Part shown: positions 1 to 8,712 of the stretch, in pieces | Layout of the letters: each line of letters opens with the position of its first letter | Position numbering within the stretch: the first letter of the stretch is position 1 | Source: an uncultured Spirochaetaceae bacterium | Lineage (GTDB): Bacteria; Spirochaetota; Spirochaetia; Treponematales; Treponemataceae | Length of the DNA stretch: 64,000 nucleotides | Assembly: GCA_902792795.1 (NCBI GenBank) | Contig: CADBBB010000002.1 | Coordinates: 1-64,000, forward strand | Direction: 5' to 3' | Made by a program: the position numbers and the translations under genes | Notes under the pieces: generated by a model | What the model saw: only the letters and a program-made list of their open reading frames with translations | Told to the model about the DNA's origin: nothing | Database searches by the model: none

Positions 1-1
1 T

Positions 2-1363
2 TACTGGGTCATCGACGAAGGAACAAACGCCAGCGCCGCCCAGCTCAAGGAAACGCTTGAGGAATTTAAAATCAGCGCGGAAGTGACCGGCATCCGAAAA
101 GGCCCGGTCGTCACGATGTTCGAGATTTTGCCCGCTCCCGGAGTCAAGCTTAGCAAAATCGTAACGCTGCAGGACAACATCGCCTTGCGCTTGGCGGCAA
201 AATCGGTTCGTATCGTCGCGCCGATTCCCGGAAAGCGCGCGGTTGGAATTGAAGTTCCTAACAAGGAGCGCGCCGTAGTCGCCTTCCGCGAAATCATCGA
301 GCAAAAATTGCCTGAGTTCAAGAAGATGGCCGTTCCGGTAATTTTGGGAAAAGACATTCAGGGCGAGGCGCAGGTCATCGACCTTGCAAAGACTCCCCAC
401 TTGCTCATCGCGGGTTCAACAGGTTCGGGAAAGTCAGTCTGCGTAAACTCGTTGATTCTTTCCATTTTGTACGAGCGCTCGCCCGAGCAAGTCAAGTTGA
501 TTTTGGTCGACCCAAAGATTGTAGAATTGAAGTTGTACAACGACATTCCGCATTTGCTCACGCCGGTAATCACAGAGCCAAAGCGCGCGCTCCAGTCATT
601 GCAATACTGCTTGTGCGAGATGGAACGCCGCTACGCGCTCTTGGACGGAATGGGAGTTCGCGACATCATCAATTACAACAAGCGAATCGAAGAGCGCCAT
701 ATCGCGACAGAAAAGCTTCCCTATATCGTTGTCATCATCGACGAATACGCCGACTTGATGGCCACCACAGGAAAAGAGCTTGAGTCGACGATCGCGCGTT
801 TGTGCGCCATGAGCCGCGCCGTGGGAATCCATTTGGTGTTGGCCACACAGCGCCCTTCTATCGATGTAATCACCGGCTTGATCAAGGCCAACATTCCAAG
901 CCGCATAGCGTTCGCCGTGGCGTCAAAAATCGACAGCCGCATCATCATCGACCAAGTGGGCGCCGAAAAATTGCTTGGCCGCGGCGACATGCTTTTTGTG
1001 AGCGCGGTCAATCCCGTTCCCACCCGCATACAGGGAACGCTTGTCAGCGACGACGAAGTTGAGAACGTAGTGAATTACGTCAAGCAATACGGCTTCCCGG
1101 AATATATCGACGACGAAATCTTTGTTGACGACGAGGACGAAGAAAATCCCGAGCCGGGGCTTTTTGACGAAGGAAGCGATCCGCTTTACCAAAAGGCTTT
1201 GGACATCGTCATCGAGGCTGGAAAGGCCAGCGCGTCTTACATTCAGCGCAGGTTGAAAATCGGCTACAACCGCGCCGCCCGCTTGGTGGAAGAGATGGAA
1301 GCGCGCGGAATCGTAGGTCCGGCCAACGGCGCCAAGCCCCGCGAAATCATTCACATGCCATAA
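2..1363 (+). CDS. ftsK: DNA translocase FtsK/SpoIIIE, C-terminal part (5' end outside window)
   Basis: ATP-driven double-stranded DNA pump that moves chromosome ends through the division septum. The reading frame is open from base 2, so the gene enters from the left; the N-terminal membrane part and linker are missing. Visible are the alpha/beta RecA-like motor with Walker A GSTGSGKS (bases about 411-440), Walker B around [11 protein letters not shown], the ATQRPSVD-like segment ([13 protein letters not shown]), and a C-terminal gamma winged-helix (from [21 protein letters not shown]) that in this family reads polar DNA sequences. An acidic linker separates motor and gamma domain. Stop codon TAA at 1361. 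Family identity is certain. Confidence 0.97.
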   Translation, partial: YWVIDEGTNASAAQLKETLEEFKISAEVTGIRKGPVVTMFEILPAPGVKLSKIVTLQDNIALRLAAKSVRIVAPIPGKRAVGIEVPNKERAVVAFREIIEQKLPEFKKMAVPVILGKDIQGEAQVIDLAKTPHLLIAGSTGSGKSVCVNSLILSILYERSPEQVKLILVDPKIVELKLYNDIPHLLTPVITEPKRALQSLQYCLCEMERRYALLDGMGVRDIINYNKRIEERHIATEKLPYIVVIIDEYADLMATTGKELESTIARLCAMSRAVGIHLVLATQRPSIDVITGLIKANIPSRIAFAVASKIDSRIIIDQVGAEKLLGRGDMLFVSAVNPVPTRIQGTLVSDDEVENVVNYVKQYGFPEYIDDEIFVDDEDEENPEPGLFDEGSDPLYQKALDIVIEAGKASASYIQRRLKIGYNRAARLVEEMEARGIVGPANGAKPREIIHMP

Positions 1364-1411
1364 AATGAGCTTCGCCCATTTTATAACGAGTTTCCGCTTC
1401 ATGAAAACTCG
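1362..1411. terminator. Two hairpins between convergent ftsK and GH18 gene
   Basis: The first stem pairs AAAATG with CATTTT (1362-1367 with 1377-1382), extended by GC/GC around a TTC loop with one mismatch, and overlaps the ftsK stop. The second pairs CGAGTTT with AAACTCG (1387-1393 with 1405-1411). No long U-tract follows either, so this is a probable but not textbook terminator. Confidence 0.5.
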
Positions 1412-1417
1412 CGGGCG

Positions 1418-2587
1418 TTAAGGTTTTTCGTTCGACAACACGAGCGGCTCTATCCAGTCCCAAAATACGGCGTCTTCCATTCCCAGGCGCCAAAAAGCGA
1501 TTTTGTCAAAGCCGTAGTCTTTGTACATTCGGGCGCGCTGCAAGAGGCTTGTGGCGTCGTCAAACCAAAGCGTCACCTTTGCCTTGGTCTCGTATTCAAA
1601 GTGAGGAAGGCCATTCTTGCGCTTTAACTGCTTGACGCTGTTTTCGTGCATGATGCGGTTGGCGCCGTTAAAGTACCAGGCTTGCGCCAGCGAGCGGTCA
1701 ATCCAGCTGCGGCCGTAAAATGGAACGCCGATGATGTACTTTTCCGCCGGCAAAACTCCAAGAGCGTAGTCAACGATTTTTCTGCACCAATTGATAGACG
1801 CGATGGAACCGGGCGCGCTTGTTGACCAATGTTCGTCGTAGGCCATAATCATTACTTTGTCGGCCACGGCCGCGATTTTTTTGTAGTCGTAAACGTCGGT
1901 GGCAAAACTTTTGACTCGCGCCGGAACGCAAACCGTCAGCGGCTTTTCGCCAAGCTTGCGCTTTAGCTGGCGCAAGAATTCCAAAAAATGCTCGCCGTCT
2001 TTTTGCGGAACCAACTCATAGTCGATTTGAAGCCCGTCAAATTCGCGCGAGGCAAAAATCAAGTCTTTTATCAAATCGCCGCGCAAGCCGTATTTTGGGT
2101 CAAGGACAAAGTGAGTCGTTGAAGTGGAATTGCAAACCGCCACAAGGTGAACGCGGCCTTTAAAGCCCGCCGTCAAATTTCTTTTTGGCGCGAATTCCAG
2201 CTTGCCGTAGCAGTCGATGTCCACGCCAAAGAGCGCCAAGTCGGTTAGCGGCGCGTTCTTGTCAAAGTCCTTCAACCGGTTTGTGACAAGGTAGCCCCAT
2301 ATTTCTTTAAACTGAACTTTTTCTCCTTCAAGCTTGTTCCAGCGGTAGGGATGCGAATAATTTTCGTGCTCAACTTCTTGCGGGAAATCTTTTTCGTCAA
2401 AAATTTCAAGGCCCTCTTGCTCCGGGATTTCCACCGCGAGCTTTGATTTTTTTGCGTCTTTTGCCAACGCTGGCCGCAGTGCGATTGCGAAAAAAATTAG
2501 AATGGTCGCAAGCCTAAGACTACGGGCCGCGAAATTGTTTGCAAAACCAAAAACGCGCGGCGGTCGCGGGATTTTAAATATTTTCAT
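1418..2587 (-). CDS. Secreted glycoside hydrolase family 18 protein (chitinase/YaaH-like)
   Basis: A 389-residue exported protein. The N-terminus is basic then hydrophobic (ATILIFFAIALRPALA), a signal peptide. The GH18 catalytic signature DGxxxDxE is seen as DGLQIDYE near residue 180, with the downstream barrel strand MIMAYDEHW and the substrate-side tyrosine typical of family 18 enzymes acting on N-acetylglucosamine polymers or peptidoglycan. The catalytic Glu is present, so activity is likely; whether the substrate is chitin or cell-wall glycan cannot be told. Its ATG overlaps the stop of the upstream tandem ABC ATPase (ATGA at 2584-2587), so both are one transcript. Confidence 0.85.
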   Translation of the reverse strand: MKIFKIPRPPRVFGFANNFAARSLRLATILIFFAIALRPALAKDAKKSKLAVEIPEQEGLEIFDEKDFPQEVEHENYSHPYRWNKLEGEKVQFKEIWGYLVTNRLKDFDKNAPLTDLALFGVDIDCYGKLEFAPKRNLTAGFKGRVHLVAVCNSTSTTHFVLDPKYGLRGDLIKDLIFASREFDGLQIDYELVPQKDGEHFLEFLRQLKRKLGEKPLTVCVPARVKSFATDVYDYKKIAAVADKVMIMAYDEHWSTSAPGSIASINWCRKIVDYALGVLPAEKYIIGVPFYGRSWIDRSLAQAWYFNGANRIMHENSVKQLKRKNGLPHFEYETKAKVTLWFDDATSLLQRARMYKDYGFDKIAFWRLGMEDAVFWDWIEPLVLSNEKP

Positions 2588-4272
2588 AACTCAATTATTT
2601 TATACATCGGCGATTCTCCGGGATGAAATTCCAAAATATGCTTTTCCGCGGCGAGCGCTTCCGTCGGGTCGTGGGTGACATGAAGCAGCGTCGTTGTTCC
2701 GCTTTGCGCTATAATCTCAAGCAAGTCCAAAATTTTTTGACGGAAGCTTTCGTCAAGGCCGTGGCAAGGCTCGTCAAGAATAAGGATTTGCGGCGCCTTT
2801 ACCACCGCGCGCAAAATCAAAATCGCGCGCTGCTCGCCGTAGCTTAAACTGTTGAACGATTCGCCTTCGCGGCCCGCAAAGCCGCCCAGCGCGAGCCATT
2901 TTTTGGCCGCGGCGATTTCCGTGTCGGTCGCTTGCTCGTAAAGGCCGATCGAGTCTTTAAAGCCGGAAACGATTACGGCCAAAAGGGTCGCTCCGACCAT
3001 TCTGTATTCAACGTGCAGGCGGTAGGAAACGATTCCAAGCTTTTTCTTTATGTCCCAAATCGTCTCGCCGGAGCCGCGGCGCGCGCCGAAAATTTTTATG
3101 TCGTTGCTGAATACTTGCATGTTGTCGCCAGTAATCAATTCCAAAAATGTTGTCTTTCCGGAACCGTTGGGGCCGCGAATCAGCCAGTGTTCGTTTTTGC
3201 GCAGCGTCCAATTTAAGTCTTGCAGAACGCGGTTGTCGCCCCAGCCTACGTTGACGCCGCGCATTTCGATTAGCGCGGGAGGCGTTGCAAGCCCGGAATC
3301 AGTTGAGGCAGCGGCATTTTGGCCTTGCGACAAATTGCCATTTTGCAACACCGCGCTTTCTTGGTTGGCGGCGGTAAGTTGGCTTTTAAACGCGGCCACT
3401 TCTGTTTCGCGCGATTTTTGCGCGGCGGCTTTTTTGTCCGCCAATAATTTTTCGTAGTCGCGCCGTTCTCCGCAAAAAGAAATTTCGCCGCCCGTAAATT
3501 CCACCACTTTGTTTATAGCGTCGGGGATTTCGTTAAAGCGCTCCATGCCAAGAATGATTCGCGGGAAGGCGCCCGCGGCTTCCTGGCTGGAACTGCCGCC
3601 GCCCGCGCTCTTGGTCTTGCCATCGTTTTGCGTCGCGTTCGACTGCGCGAGTTGGCGTTTGGCCACGCCATCAAAAAAGTCCAGCAAAATTTTGCGGCTT
3701 TGCGCGTCAAGGCCGGCGAATGGGTCGCTTAAAATCAAAAGCTTCTTTCCGCTCAAAAGCGCGCGGCACAAAAGGGTTCGGCGGATTTCGCCGGTGGACA
3801 TATACTTTAAGCCGCGGTCGAGAATTTTTTCCAAGCCGCAAAGCTTTACTTGCGGGTCGCTTTCCAGGCGCGCGGTCGCCGGCGGCAAGTCGTAAACGCC
3901 AGTCTTGGAATCGCGCTTGATTTTCTTTCCAATCAAGGCTTCTGCAAAGAACACGCGAGCGCTTCTTCCGTGGTCCACGCCGCCTTCCAAAAACTCGCTT
4001 TCGTCATTGGCGCGCTCTTCCTGTATCAAGGCGGCGGCCCTTTCCAACGACACGATTTCCACCGAGCCGTCAAAAACGTTGGAGTAAAGTCCGTCCGTAT
4101 TGGGAACGATTTTTAGTTGGCCGCAAAGCGCCTTTAAAAAATCCGCCTTGCCGCCGCCGTTTGGCCCAATCACAAGCCAAGCCTCGCCAGAATTCATCTG
4201 CCACGAAAAATTTTTAATTAAGGTTGAGTTTGAGCTTTCAACCCTGCAATTTTTAATTGAAATTAAGTTCAT
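2584..4272 (-). CDS. Tandem-domain ABC ATPase (ModF/PhrA-like)
   Basis: A single 562-residue chain with two ABC ATPase domains and no membrane segment. The first has Walker A GPNGGGKAD, where the usual Ser/Thr after Lys is Ala, and a signature LKYMSTGEIRR; the second has a canonical GPNGSGKTT, signature LSYGEQRA and Walker B ILILDEPCHGLDE. This asymmetry suggests that the first site is weak in hydrolysis and the second active. ModF-like twin ATPases are of poorly known function, and no permease lies nearby. The start codon lies six bases from a TACAAT box with no separate ribosome binding site. It is translationally coupled to the GH18 hydrolase. Confidence 0.82.
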   Translation of the reverse strand: MNLISIKNCRVESSNSTLIKNFSWQMNSGEAWLVIGPNGGGKADFLKALCGQLKIVPNTDGLYSNVFDGSVEIVSLERAAALIQEERANDESEFLEGGVDHGRSARVFFAEALIGKKIKRDSKTGVYDLPPATARLESDPQVKLCGLEKILDRGLKYMSTGEIRRTLLCRALLSGKKLLILSDPFAGLDAQSRKILLDFFDGVAKRQLAQSNATQNDGKTKSAGGGSSSQEAAGAFPRIILGMERFNEIPDAINKVVEFTGGEISFCGERRDYEKLLADKKAAAQKSRETEVAAFKSQLTAANQESAVLQNGNLSQGQNAAASTDSGLATPPALIEMRGVNVGWGDNRVLQDLNWTLRKNEHWLIRGPNGSGKTTFLELITGDNMQVFSNDIKIFGARRGSGETIWDIKKKLGIVSYRLHVEYRMVGATLLAVIVSGFKDSIGLYEQATDTEIAAAKKWLALGGFAGREGESFNSLSYGEQRAILILRAVVKAPQILILDEPCHGLDESFRQKILDLLEIIAQSGTTTLLHVTHDPTEALAAEKHILEFHPGESPMYKIIEL

Positions 4273-4278
4273 TATCCT

Positions 4279-4311
4279 ATTGTAGCGCGATTCGCGCGCT
4301 TTTGCTATACT
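4279..4311. promoter_or_regulatory. Back-to-back leaderless promoters (ABC ATPase / LysR)
   Basis: On the minus strand TACAAT (4284-4279) is followed after six bases by the ATG of the ABC gene (4272). On the plus strand TATACT (4306-4311) is followed after six bases by the ATG of the LysR gene (4318). The start codons are only 45 bases apart, so the two promoters overlap and the LysR protein probably controls both; -35 boxes are weak. Confidence 0.6.
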
Positions 4312-4317
4312 ATTCGC

Positions 4318-5214
4318 ATGGACTTTTACGAACTGGACGCTTTCATTACCCTTGCGGAGACTCTGAACTTTTCCAAGGCGGCGGACTTATGCGCGATGAG
4401 CCCTTCCGCGCTAAGCCGAATGGTGGCGCGGCTGGAAGATGAGGCGGGCGCGGCGCTTTTGGACCGCGACAACCGCAGGGTAACCTTGACCGAGCGCGGA
4501 AAAAAATTTTTGGCCTTTGCGCGCGAGGCGACGGCAAAACGGCGGGGCTTGTTGGAAGAATTTTCAAAAGGAAGCGACTTGCTTTCCGGCGACCTAAAAG
4601 TTTACGCCAGCGTCACCGCCTGCTATACTATTTTGCCGCCCTTTATAAAAGCGCTTTCACAAAAATACCCCGCCGTGCGCTTGTCCGTCCAAACCGGCGG
4701 CGAGGCCGGCGCTTTTGCCGCCGTAAAAGAAGGCCGCGTTCTTTTGGCCGTAGCCGCCATTCCCGAAGAAGGCAACGCCGCGATAGAAGCGACCAGCGTC
4801 ATAAAAACGCCCTTGATATACGCTGCCAGCGCGGACGGCCCTTGGACAAAGCTAGACGGCTCGCCGCAAGACATAGTTTCCAGCGCGCCGCTTGTTCTTC
4901 CAAAAACTGGTTTGGCGCGCAAGCGCTTTGACAAATGGATAAAAAGCCGCAATGTGCGTCCAAAAATCGCCGCCGAGACAGAAGGCAACGAAGCGCTTTT
5001 GGCCATCGCGCAACTGGGCCTGGGCATCGCGCTTGTTCCGCGAATTGTTTTGGAGAACGGCCCCTATAAAGGAAAGTTTGTAATTCACGAGGCGGGAAAC
5101 GCGCTGGGTTATTACGACGTCGGCTTTATCCGCAAAAAGGAAATTTCCGGCACACAAAGCGAGCGCAAGATTATGCAAGCGGTCAACGAGATACTGGTTA
5201 ATATAAGCGTTTGA
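4318..5214 (+). CDS. LysR-family transcriptional regulator, IlvY-like
   Basis: A 298-residue regulator with an N-terminal winged helix-turn-helix (residues 1-60, helix NFSKAADLCAMSPSALSRMVARLE) and a periplasmic-binding-like effector domain (about 90-295). The overall text is closest to IlvY in my reading: DRDNRRVTLTERGKKF, the VTACYTILPPFIKAL stretch and GLGIALVPRIVLENGP all line up with that subfamily. IlvY activates ilvC, but no ilvC is in the window, so the target is unknown. It is divergent from the ABC/GH18 pair with overlapping promoters, and it appears leaderless. Confidence 0.85.
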   Translation: MDFYELDAFITLAETLNFSKAADLCAMSPSALSRMVARLEDEAGAALLDRDNRRVTLTERGKKFLAFAREATAKRRGLLEEFSKGSDLLSGDLKVYASVTACYTILPPFIKALSQKYPAVRLSVQTGGEAGAFAAVKEGRVLLAVAAIPEEGNAAIEATSVIKTPLIYAASADGPWTKLDGSPQDIVSSAPLVLPKTGLARKRFDKWIKSRNVRPKIAAETEGNEALLAIAQLGLGIALVPRIVLENGPYKGKFVIHEAGNALGYYDVGFIRKKEISGTQSERKIMQAVNEILVNISV

Positions 5215-5224
5215 TCGGAGCGCT

Positions 5225-5812
5225 TTATTCCCGCGCGATGTCCAAAATAATCTGCGCGCACTTGTCGATGCCCAGCGACGAAGTTGACAGGCACAAGTCG
5301 TAGTACTTGCTTGAGCCAAATTCCGTGTTGGTGTAATGGGAACAGTATTTTTGGCGGCGCTTGTCAACAATTTTTATGTCGTCCAAAATTTCTTTTTCGG
5401 ACTTGTCGGGCATTTTTTCTTTTTGCAAGCGCGCCGCCCGCCAGTATTGGTCGGCGTGAACGAATACGTGCAGGGAATTGTCAAAGGCTTGCAAAATGCT
5501 GTTGGCGTTGCGTCCGACGATGACGCATTTTCCGCGCTCGCCAAGCTTGCGGATAATTTCTTTTTGGGCGCCAAAGACGCGCTCGTCCAGCGGCGCGTTG
5601 TACATGTCGAACAAGCTTTGGGTAAATCCAAATACTAGCGGCGGCTTTTCATCTATCGTGAGCATTTGGTTTATGTCGATGTTGGCGTCCCGGGCCGCGC
5701 GCAAAATCAATTCTTTGTCGCAGTAGTCATATCCCAACTCGTCGGCCACGCGCCGGCCAATCTCGCCGCCGCCCGCTCCAAATTCCCTGCTTATCGTGAT
5801 TATCTTTTTCAT
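5225..5812 (-). CDS. Cytidylate-kinase-like protein
   Basis: About 195 residues with a P-loop-related N-terminus (ITISREFGAGGGEIGRRVADELG) and the Asp-Lys-Glu-Leu motif of the cytidylate_kin2 family, NMP-kinase-fold proteins whose substrate is not established. I chose ATG 5812 over the GTG at 5824 because GAGG sits 6-10 bases upstream of it. It is the last gene of the minus-strand operon with the amino-acid transporter; the preceding ATPase ends nine bases upstream. Converges on the LysR gene. True CMP kinase activity is doubtful, since housekeeping Cmk differs. Confidence 0.75.
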   Translation of the reverse strand: MKKIITISREFGAGGGEIGRRVADELGYDYCDKELILRAARDANIDINQMLTIDEKPPLVFGFTQSLFDMYNAPLDERVFGAQKEIIRKLGERGKCVIVGRNANSILQAFDNSLHVFVHADQYWRAARLQKEKMPDKSEKEILDDIKIVDKRRQKYCSHYTNTEFGSSKYYDLCLSTSSLGIDKCAQIILDIARE

Positions 5813-5820
5813 GCGCCGCC

Positions 5821-6564
5821 TCACAAAACTTTGTTCAAGAAGCTAATCGTTCGCTCTTGCTTGGGGTTCTTCAAAATCTCTTCGGGCGTTCCCTCTTCGA
5901 TGATGTAGCCGCCGTCCATAAATACGATGCGGTCGGCCACTTCGCGGGCGAATCCCATTTCGTGGGTAACGACAATCATAGTCATGCCGCCCTTGGCAAG
6001 CTCCTTCATTACCGCAAGGACTTCGCCGACCATTTCCGGGTCGAGCGCGCTTGTAGGCTCGTCAAAAAGCATGATGGAAGGATTCATCGCAAGGGCGCGA
6101 GCGATGGCCACGCGCTGCTTTTGTCCGCCAGAAAGCTGCTGGGGGTAGCTGTGCGCCTTTGAGTCCAAGCCAACGCGTTGGAGCAATTTCATGCCGGTTT
6201 GGTTGGCCTCTTCCTTGGACATTTTCTTTAGCTCGACAGGGGCCAGCGCGACGTTTTGCAAGACGGTCATGTTGGGGAACAAGTTGAAGTGCTGGAAAAC
6301 CATTCCGATGTTTTCGCGCGCCTTGTTTATGTTGACCTTTTTGTCGTTGATGTTCTCGCCGTTGACGATGATTTTTCCGCTGGTGGCTGTTTCCAAACGG
6401 TTGAGGCAGCGGAGGAAGGTTGACTTTCCCGAGCCGCTCGGCCCGATCACTACAAGCACTTCGCCCTGCATTATGTCGATGTTGATGTCCTTAAGGACTT
6501 CCAGCTTGCCAAAAGTTTTCTTTAGGCCTTCTACGTGTATCTTAATTTCTGAATTATTTTTCAT
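5821..6564 (-). CDS. glnQ: Polar amino-acid ABC transporter, ATP-binding protein
   Basis: Cytoplasmic ATPase subunit of a PAAT-family importer (247 residues). It has Walker [11 protein letters not shown]-loop [13 protein letters not shown], signature [15 protein letters not shown], Walker [15 protein letters not shown] and the switch His in VVTHEMGF, in the order and spacing of GlnQ/HisP. Its start overlaps the permease gene by 11 bases. The amino acid cannot be read from the ATPase. A solute-binding protein of the same class is encoded separately at 15193-15951. Confidence 0.93.
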   Translation of the reverse strand: MKNNSEIKIHVEGLKKTFGKLEVLKDINIDIMQGEVLVVIGPSGSGKSTFLRCLNRLETATSGKIIVNGENINDKKVNINKARENIGMVFQHFNLFPNMTVLQNVALAPVELKKMSKEEANQTGMKLLQRVGLDSKAHSYPQQLSGGQKQRVAIARALAMNPSIMLFDEPTSALDPEMVGEVLAVMKELAKGGMTMIVVTHEMGFAREVADRIVFMDGGYIIEEGTPEEILKNPKQERTISFLNKVL

Positions 6565-7222
6565 TCGCTTTTATCCTCCGCTCCAAAGCCTTTGCCGCGC
6601 GGCTCAAACTGACAATTACAATCATGTAAAGAATTCCGACAATCGCCCACGTTTCCAAACTGCGGAAAGTGTTTCCCGCTATCGTGCGGCCCGTGTTGGT
6701 CAACTCCGGGTAGCCGATGACAGAAAGTATCGAGGTGTCCTTTAGCGTTATGATGAACTGGTTGATGATGGAAGGAATCATCACTTTAAAGGCTTGCGGC
6801 AAAATCACGCGCCTCATGCTGGTTCCGTAAGGCAGGCCCAAAGAGCGGGCCGCTTCCATCTGTCCCTTGTCGATGCTTTCGATTCCGGCGCGGAAAATTT
6901 CCGCCATGTAAGCGCCGCAGTTCATGGCCAGCGCTATCGTTCCTGCCTGGAGCGCGGGCAGCCTGAATCCGTCAACAAAAACTTTGACTCCCTGCGGAAC
7001 GCCAAAGTAAATGAAAAAGGCAAGGACAATCAAGGGCACGCCGCGTATCGCGTCAACATAAACCGTTCCAATCGCGTTCAACACTTTGTTGCGGCTCACG
7101 TTCATCAGCGCGAAAATCAAGCCGATTATCATCGCGAATATCAGCGCGAAGAGCGCCAGCAAAAGCGTGTTGCCCAGCGACGCCGCCAGCATAAAAAAGT
7201 ATTGCTTGAATATGGTGAACAT
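6554..7222 (-). CDS. Polar amino-acid ABC transporter, permease
   Basis: A 222-residue inner-membrane subunit of the HisM/GlnP family with four to five hydrophobic segments. The EAA-loop region reads [29 protein letters not shown], the ATPase contact. The N-terminal conserved stretch [22 protein letters not shown] is also typical. I start at ATG 7222 because AGGAG lies five bases upstream, overlapping the stop of the FGE-like gene; the longer frame to 7273 lacks such support. One permease gene only, so the transporter probably uses a homodimer. Confidence 0.93.
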   Translation of the reverse strand: MFTIFKQYFFMLAASLGNTLLLALFALIFAMIIGLIFALMNVSRNKVLNAIGTVYVDAIRGVPLIVLAFFIYFGVPQGVKVFVDGFRLPALQAGTIALAMNCGAYMAEIFRAGIESIDKGQMEAARSLGLPYGTSMRRVILPQAFKVMIPSIINQFIITLKDTSILSVIGYPELTNTGRTIAGNTFRSLETWAIVGILYMIVIVSLSRAAKALERRIKANEK

Positions 7223-7230
7223 GCCGGCTC

Positions 7231-8202
7231 CTACTTCCTTCTGTCGTCGTCGGGCAAGGGAATCGAGCAGCAAACTCTAAAGCCAAGGTTGGAGCTTTTG
7301 CCTACTTGAACGCTGGAACTTCTAAAGAAGACGTTGCACTGTTCCGCGTCGTCAAGCCAAGAGCCGCCGCGCTTTACGTGAACGCCGCTCATCGTGGAAG
7401 GGCCGGTCGGATTGACCTGCGGCGTTTTGATGTATTCGCTGTATTCGTCGTAAACCCATTCGGCCACGTTTCCGCACATGTCGTAAAGGCCAAGGGCGTT
7501 AGGCTTTTTTTCGCAAACGCCGTGCGTCGTGATTTGAGAATTTTCGCCGTACCAAGCGACTTCATTTATGTCGTCCGAGCCGGAATACAAGAAGGCGTTC
7601 TTGTTCTTTCCGCCGCGGGCCGCGTATTCCCATTCCGCCTCTGTCGGAAGCCTAAAGCCGGTGGCCGAAAAATTGAACGTCAGGCGCTTCCATACGGGGC
7701 TTGTGTTTTCTATTTGGCTAAAGTCGGCTGAGCTTCCGATTATGTAGCAGGGCGTCAAGTTGAACATTTTGCTCAATTTGTTGCAATAGCGGATCGCGTC
7801 GCACCAATTGACGCTTTCCACCGGATAGTCGCCGCGCAAAAATTTTGAAGGGTTTGTTCCCATTACATAATAATACTGGTCTTGCGTAACGGGCGCTTCT
7901 CCCAATTTGAACGGATTGACCGTAACGCTGTGCGCCATTTCGCCTGTTCCCATAAAGAAAGTTCCGCCCGCGATTTCCACCAAATTGGGAATGGTTTCGG
8001 GAATGTTGGCCTTTTTCTTGACCTCCACGACTTTTTCATACATTTTTCCGCACCAAGGGCAGAAAACAGCCTCGTCAGTTATTCCGGACATGCAGCTGGG
8101 GCAGGGAATCAACTTGTGTGGGTTTTCCACTTGGGTTCCGCAATTTGAGCAATATTTGGCTCCCGGAATTAGCGGCTTTCCGCATTTTACGCAATTTGTC
8201 AT
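7231..8202 (-). CDS. Zinc-ribbon protein with formylglycine-generating-enzyme-like (SUMF1) domain
   Basis: 323 residues. The first 65 hold two CxxC...CxxC zinc ribbons (CVKCGKPL, CSNCGTQ; CPSCMSG, CPWCGKM). The rest is an FGE/sulfatase-modifying-factor fold: GGTFFMGTGE, the PVTQDQYYYVMGTNPS block, PVESVNWCDAIRYCN, RLPTEAEWEYAARGG, GLYDMCGNVAEWVYD, RGGSW and the terminal LGFRVC. Members range from sulfatase activators to C-type-lectin-like binding proteins with no known activity. No sulfatase is nearby and no signal peptide is seen, so it probably acts in the cytoplasm. ATG 8202 has AAGGAT eight bases upstream; the open frame before it is not coding. It ends eight bases before the permease start, so it heads the transporter operon. 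Confidence 0.82.
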   Translation of the reverse strand: MTNCVKCGKPLIPGAKYCSNCGTQVENPHKLIPCPSCMSGITDEAVFCPWCGKMYEKVVEVKKKANIPETIPNLVEIAGGTFFMGTGEMAHSVTVNPFKLGEAPVTQDQYYYVMGTNPSKFLRGDYPVESVNWCDAIRYCNKLSKMFNLTPCYIIGSSADFSQIENTSPVWKRLTFNFSATGFRLPTEAEWEYAARGGKNKNAFLYSGSDDINEVAWYGENSQITTHGVCEKKPNALGLYDMCGNVAEWVYDEYSEYIKTPQVNPTGPSTMSGVHVKRGGSWLDDAEQCNVFFRSSSVQVGKSSNLGFRVCCSIPLPDDDRRK

Positions 8203-8316
8203 ATTAAAATCCTTATTTAAATATTGTATCATATTTTTAATTTTTTTGCACAAAAAATCGACTTGCTCTTCAAAAAAATTTGTTTTTGGTGTATAATGGA
8301 GCAAAGAGGAATAACA

Positions 8317-8619
8317 ATGGACATAAAGAAAAATAGAAACGGAACCAACGTTGATCTTGCAGTTTCCGGTCGCTTGGACACGACAACCGCCCCTCAGTTG
8401 GAAGCGGTCATCAAAGAGATGGCCCAAGGTTCAAAAATTATGAATTTGGACTTGAGCGGAATTGAATACATGTCGAGCACCGGCTTGCGCGACATTTTGC
8501 TGGCCCACAAAATTATGGGCGGCAACGGCGGAAAATTGGTCATCAAGAAGCCGTCCGACTTTTGCATGCAAGTCCTTGAAGCCACAAGCATGGACAAGCT
8601 GCTGAACATTGAACGCTAG
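8317..8619 (+). CDS. STAS-domain anti-sigma-factor antagonist
   Basis: A complete single STAS domain of 100 residues. The phosphorylatable serine lies in DLSGIEYMSSTGLRDIL (SpoIIAA/RsbV pattern), so the protein probably switches partners according to its phosphorylation. ATG 8317 follows AGAGGA with good spacing; a TATAAT at 8292 gives a normal leader. It converges on a phosphatase/HATPase gene, a plausible partner pair: kinase-like HATPase, SpoIIE phosphatase and STAS antagonist. Confidence 0.92.
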   Translation: MDIKKNRNGTNVDLAVSGRLDTTTAPQLEAVIKEMAQGSKIMNLDLSGIEYMSSTGLRDILLAHKIMGGNGGKLVIKKPSDFCMQVLEATSMDKLLNIER

Positions 8620-8663
8620 TTCTGGTCAAGGCACGCTTCGCTTAAAGCCTTGACTCAGTCCTT

Positions 8664-8694
8664 TTGCGGCGCGAATAAAATTATCGCGCCGCAA
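8664..8694. terminator. Perfect 11-bp hairpin between convergent genes
   Basis: TTGCGGCGCGA (8664-8674) pairs with TCGCGCCGCAA (8684-8694) around a nine-base AT loop. It is symmetrical and so can serve both the STAS gene and the phosphatase gene, though U-tracts are short. A second weaker hairpin (GTCAAGGC with GCCTTGAC) lies just before it. Confidence 0.65.
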
Positions 8695-8712
8695 TAATCA
8701 TGTGGCGCGTGA

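Noticed and set aside
4257-4442. Short frame overlapping the LysR start
   Set aside because: Out-of-frame shadow across the divergent promoters.
8203-8427. N-terminal extension of the FGE-like protein
   Set aside because: The 75 residues overlap the STAS gene and its promoter; a good ribosome binding site precedes ATG 8202.
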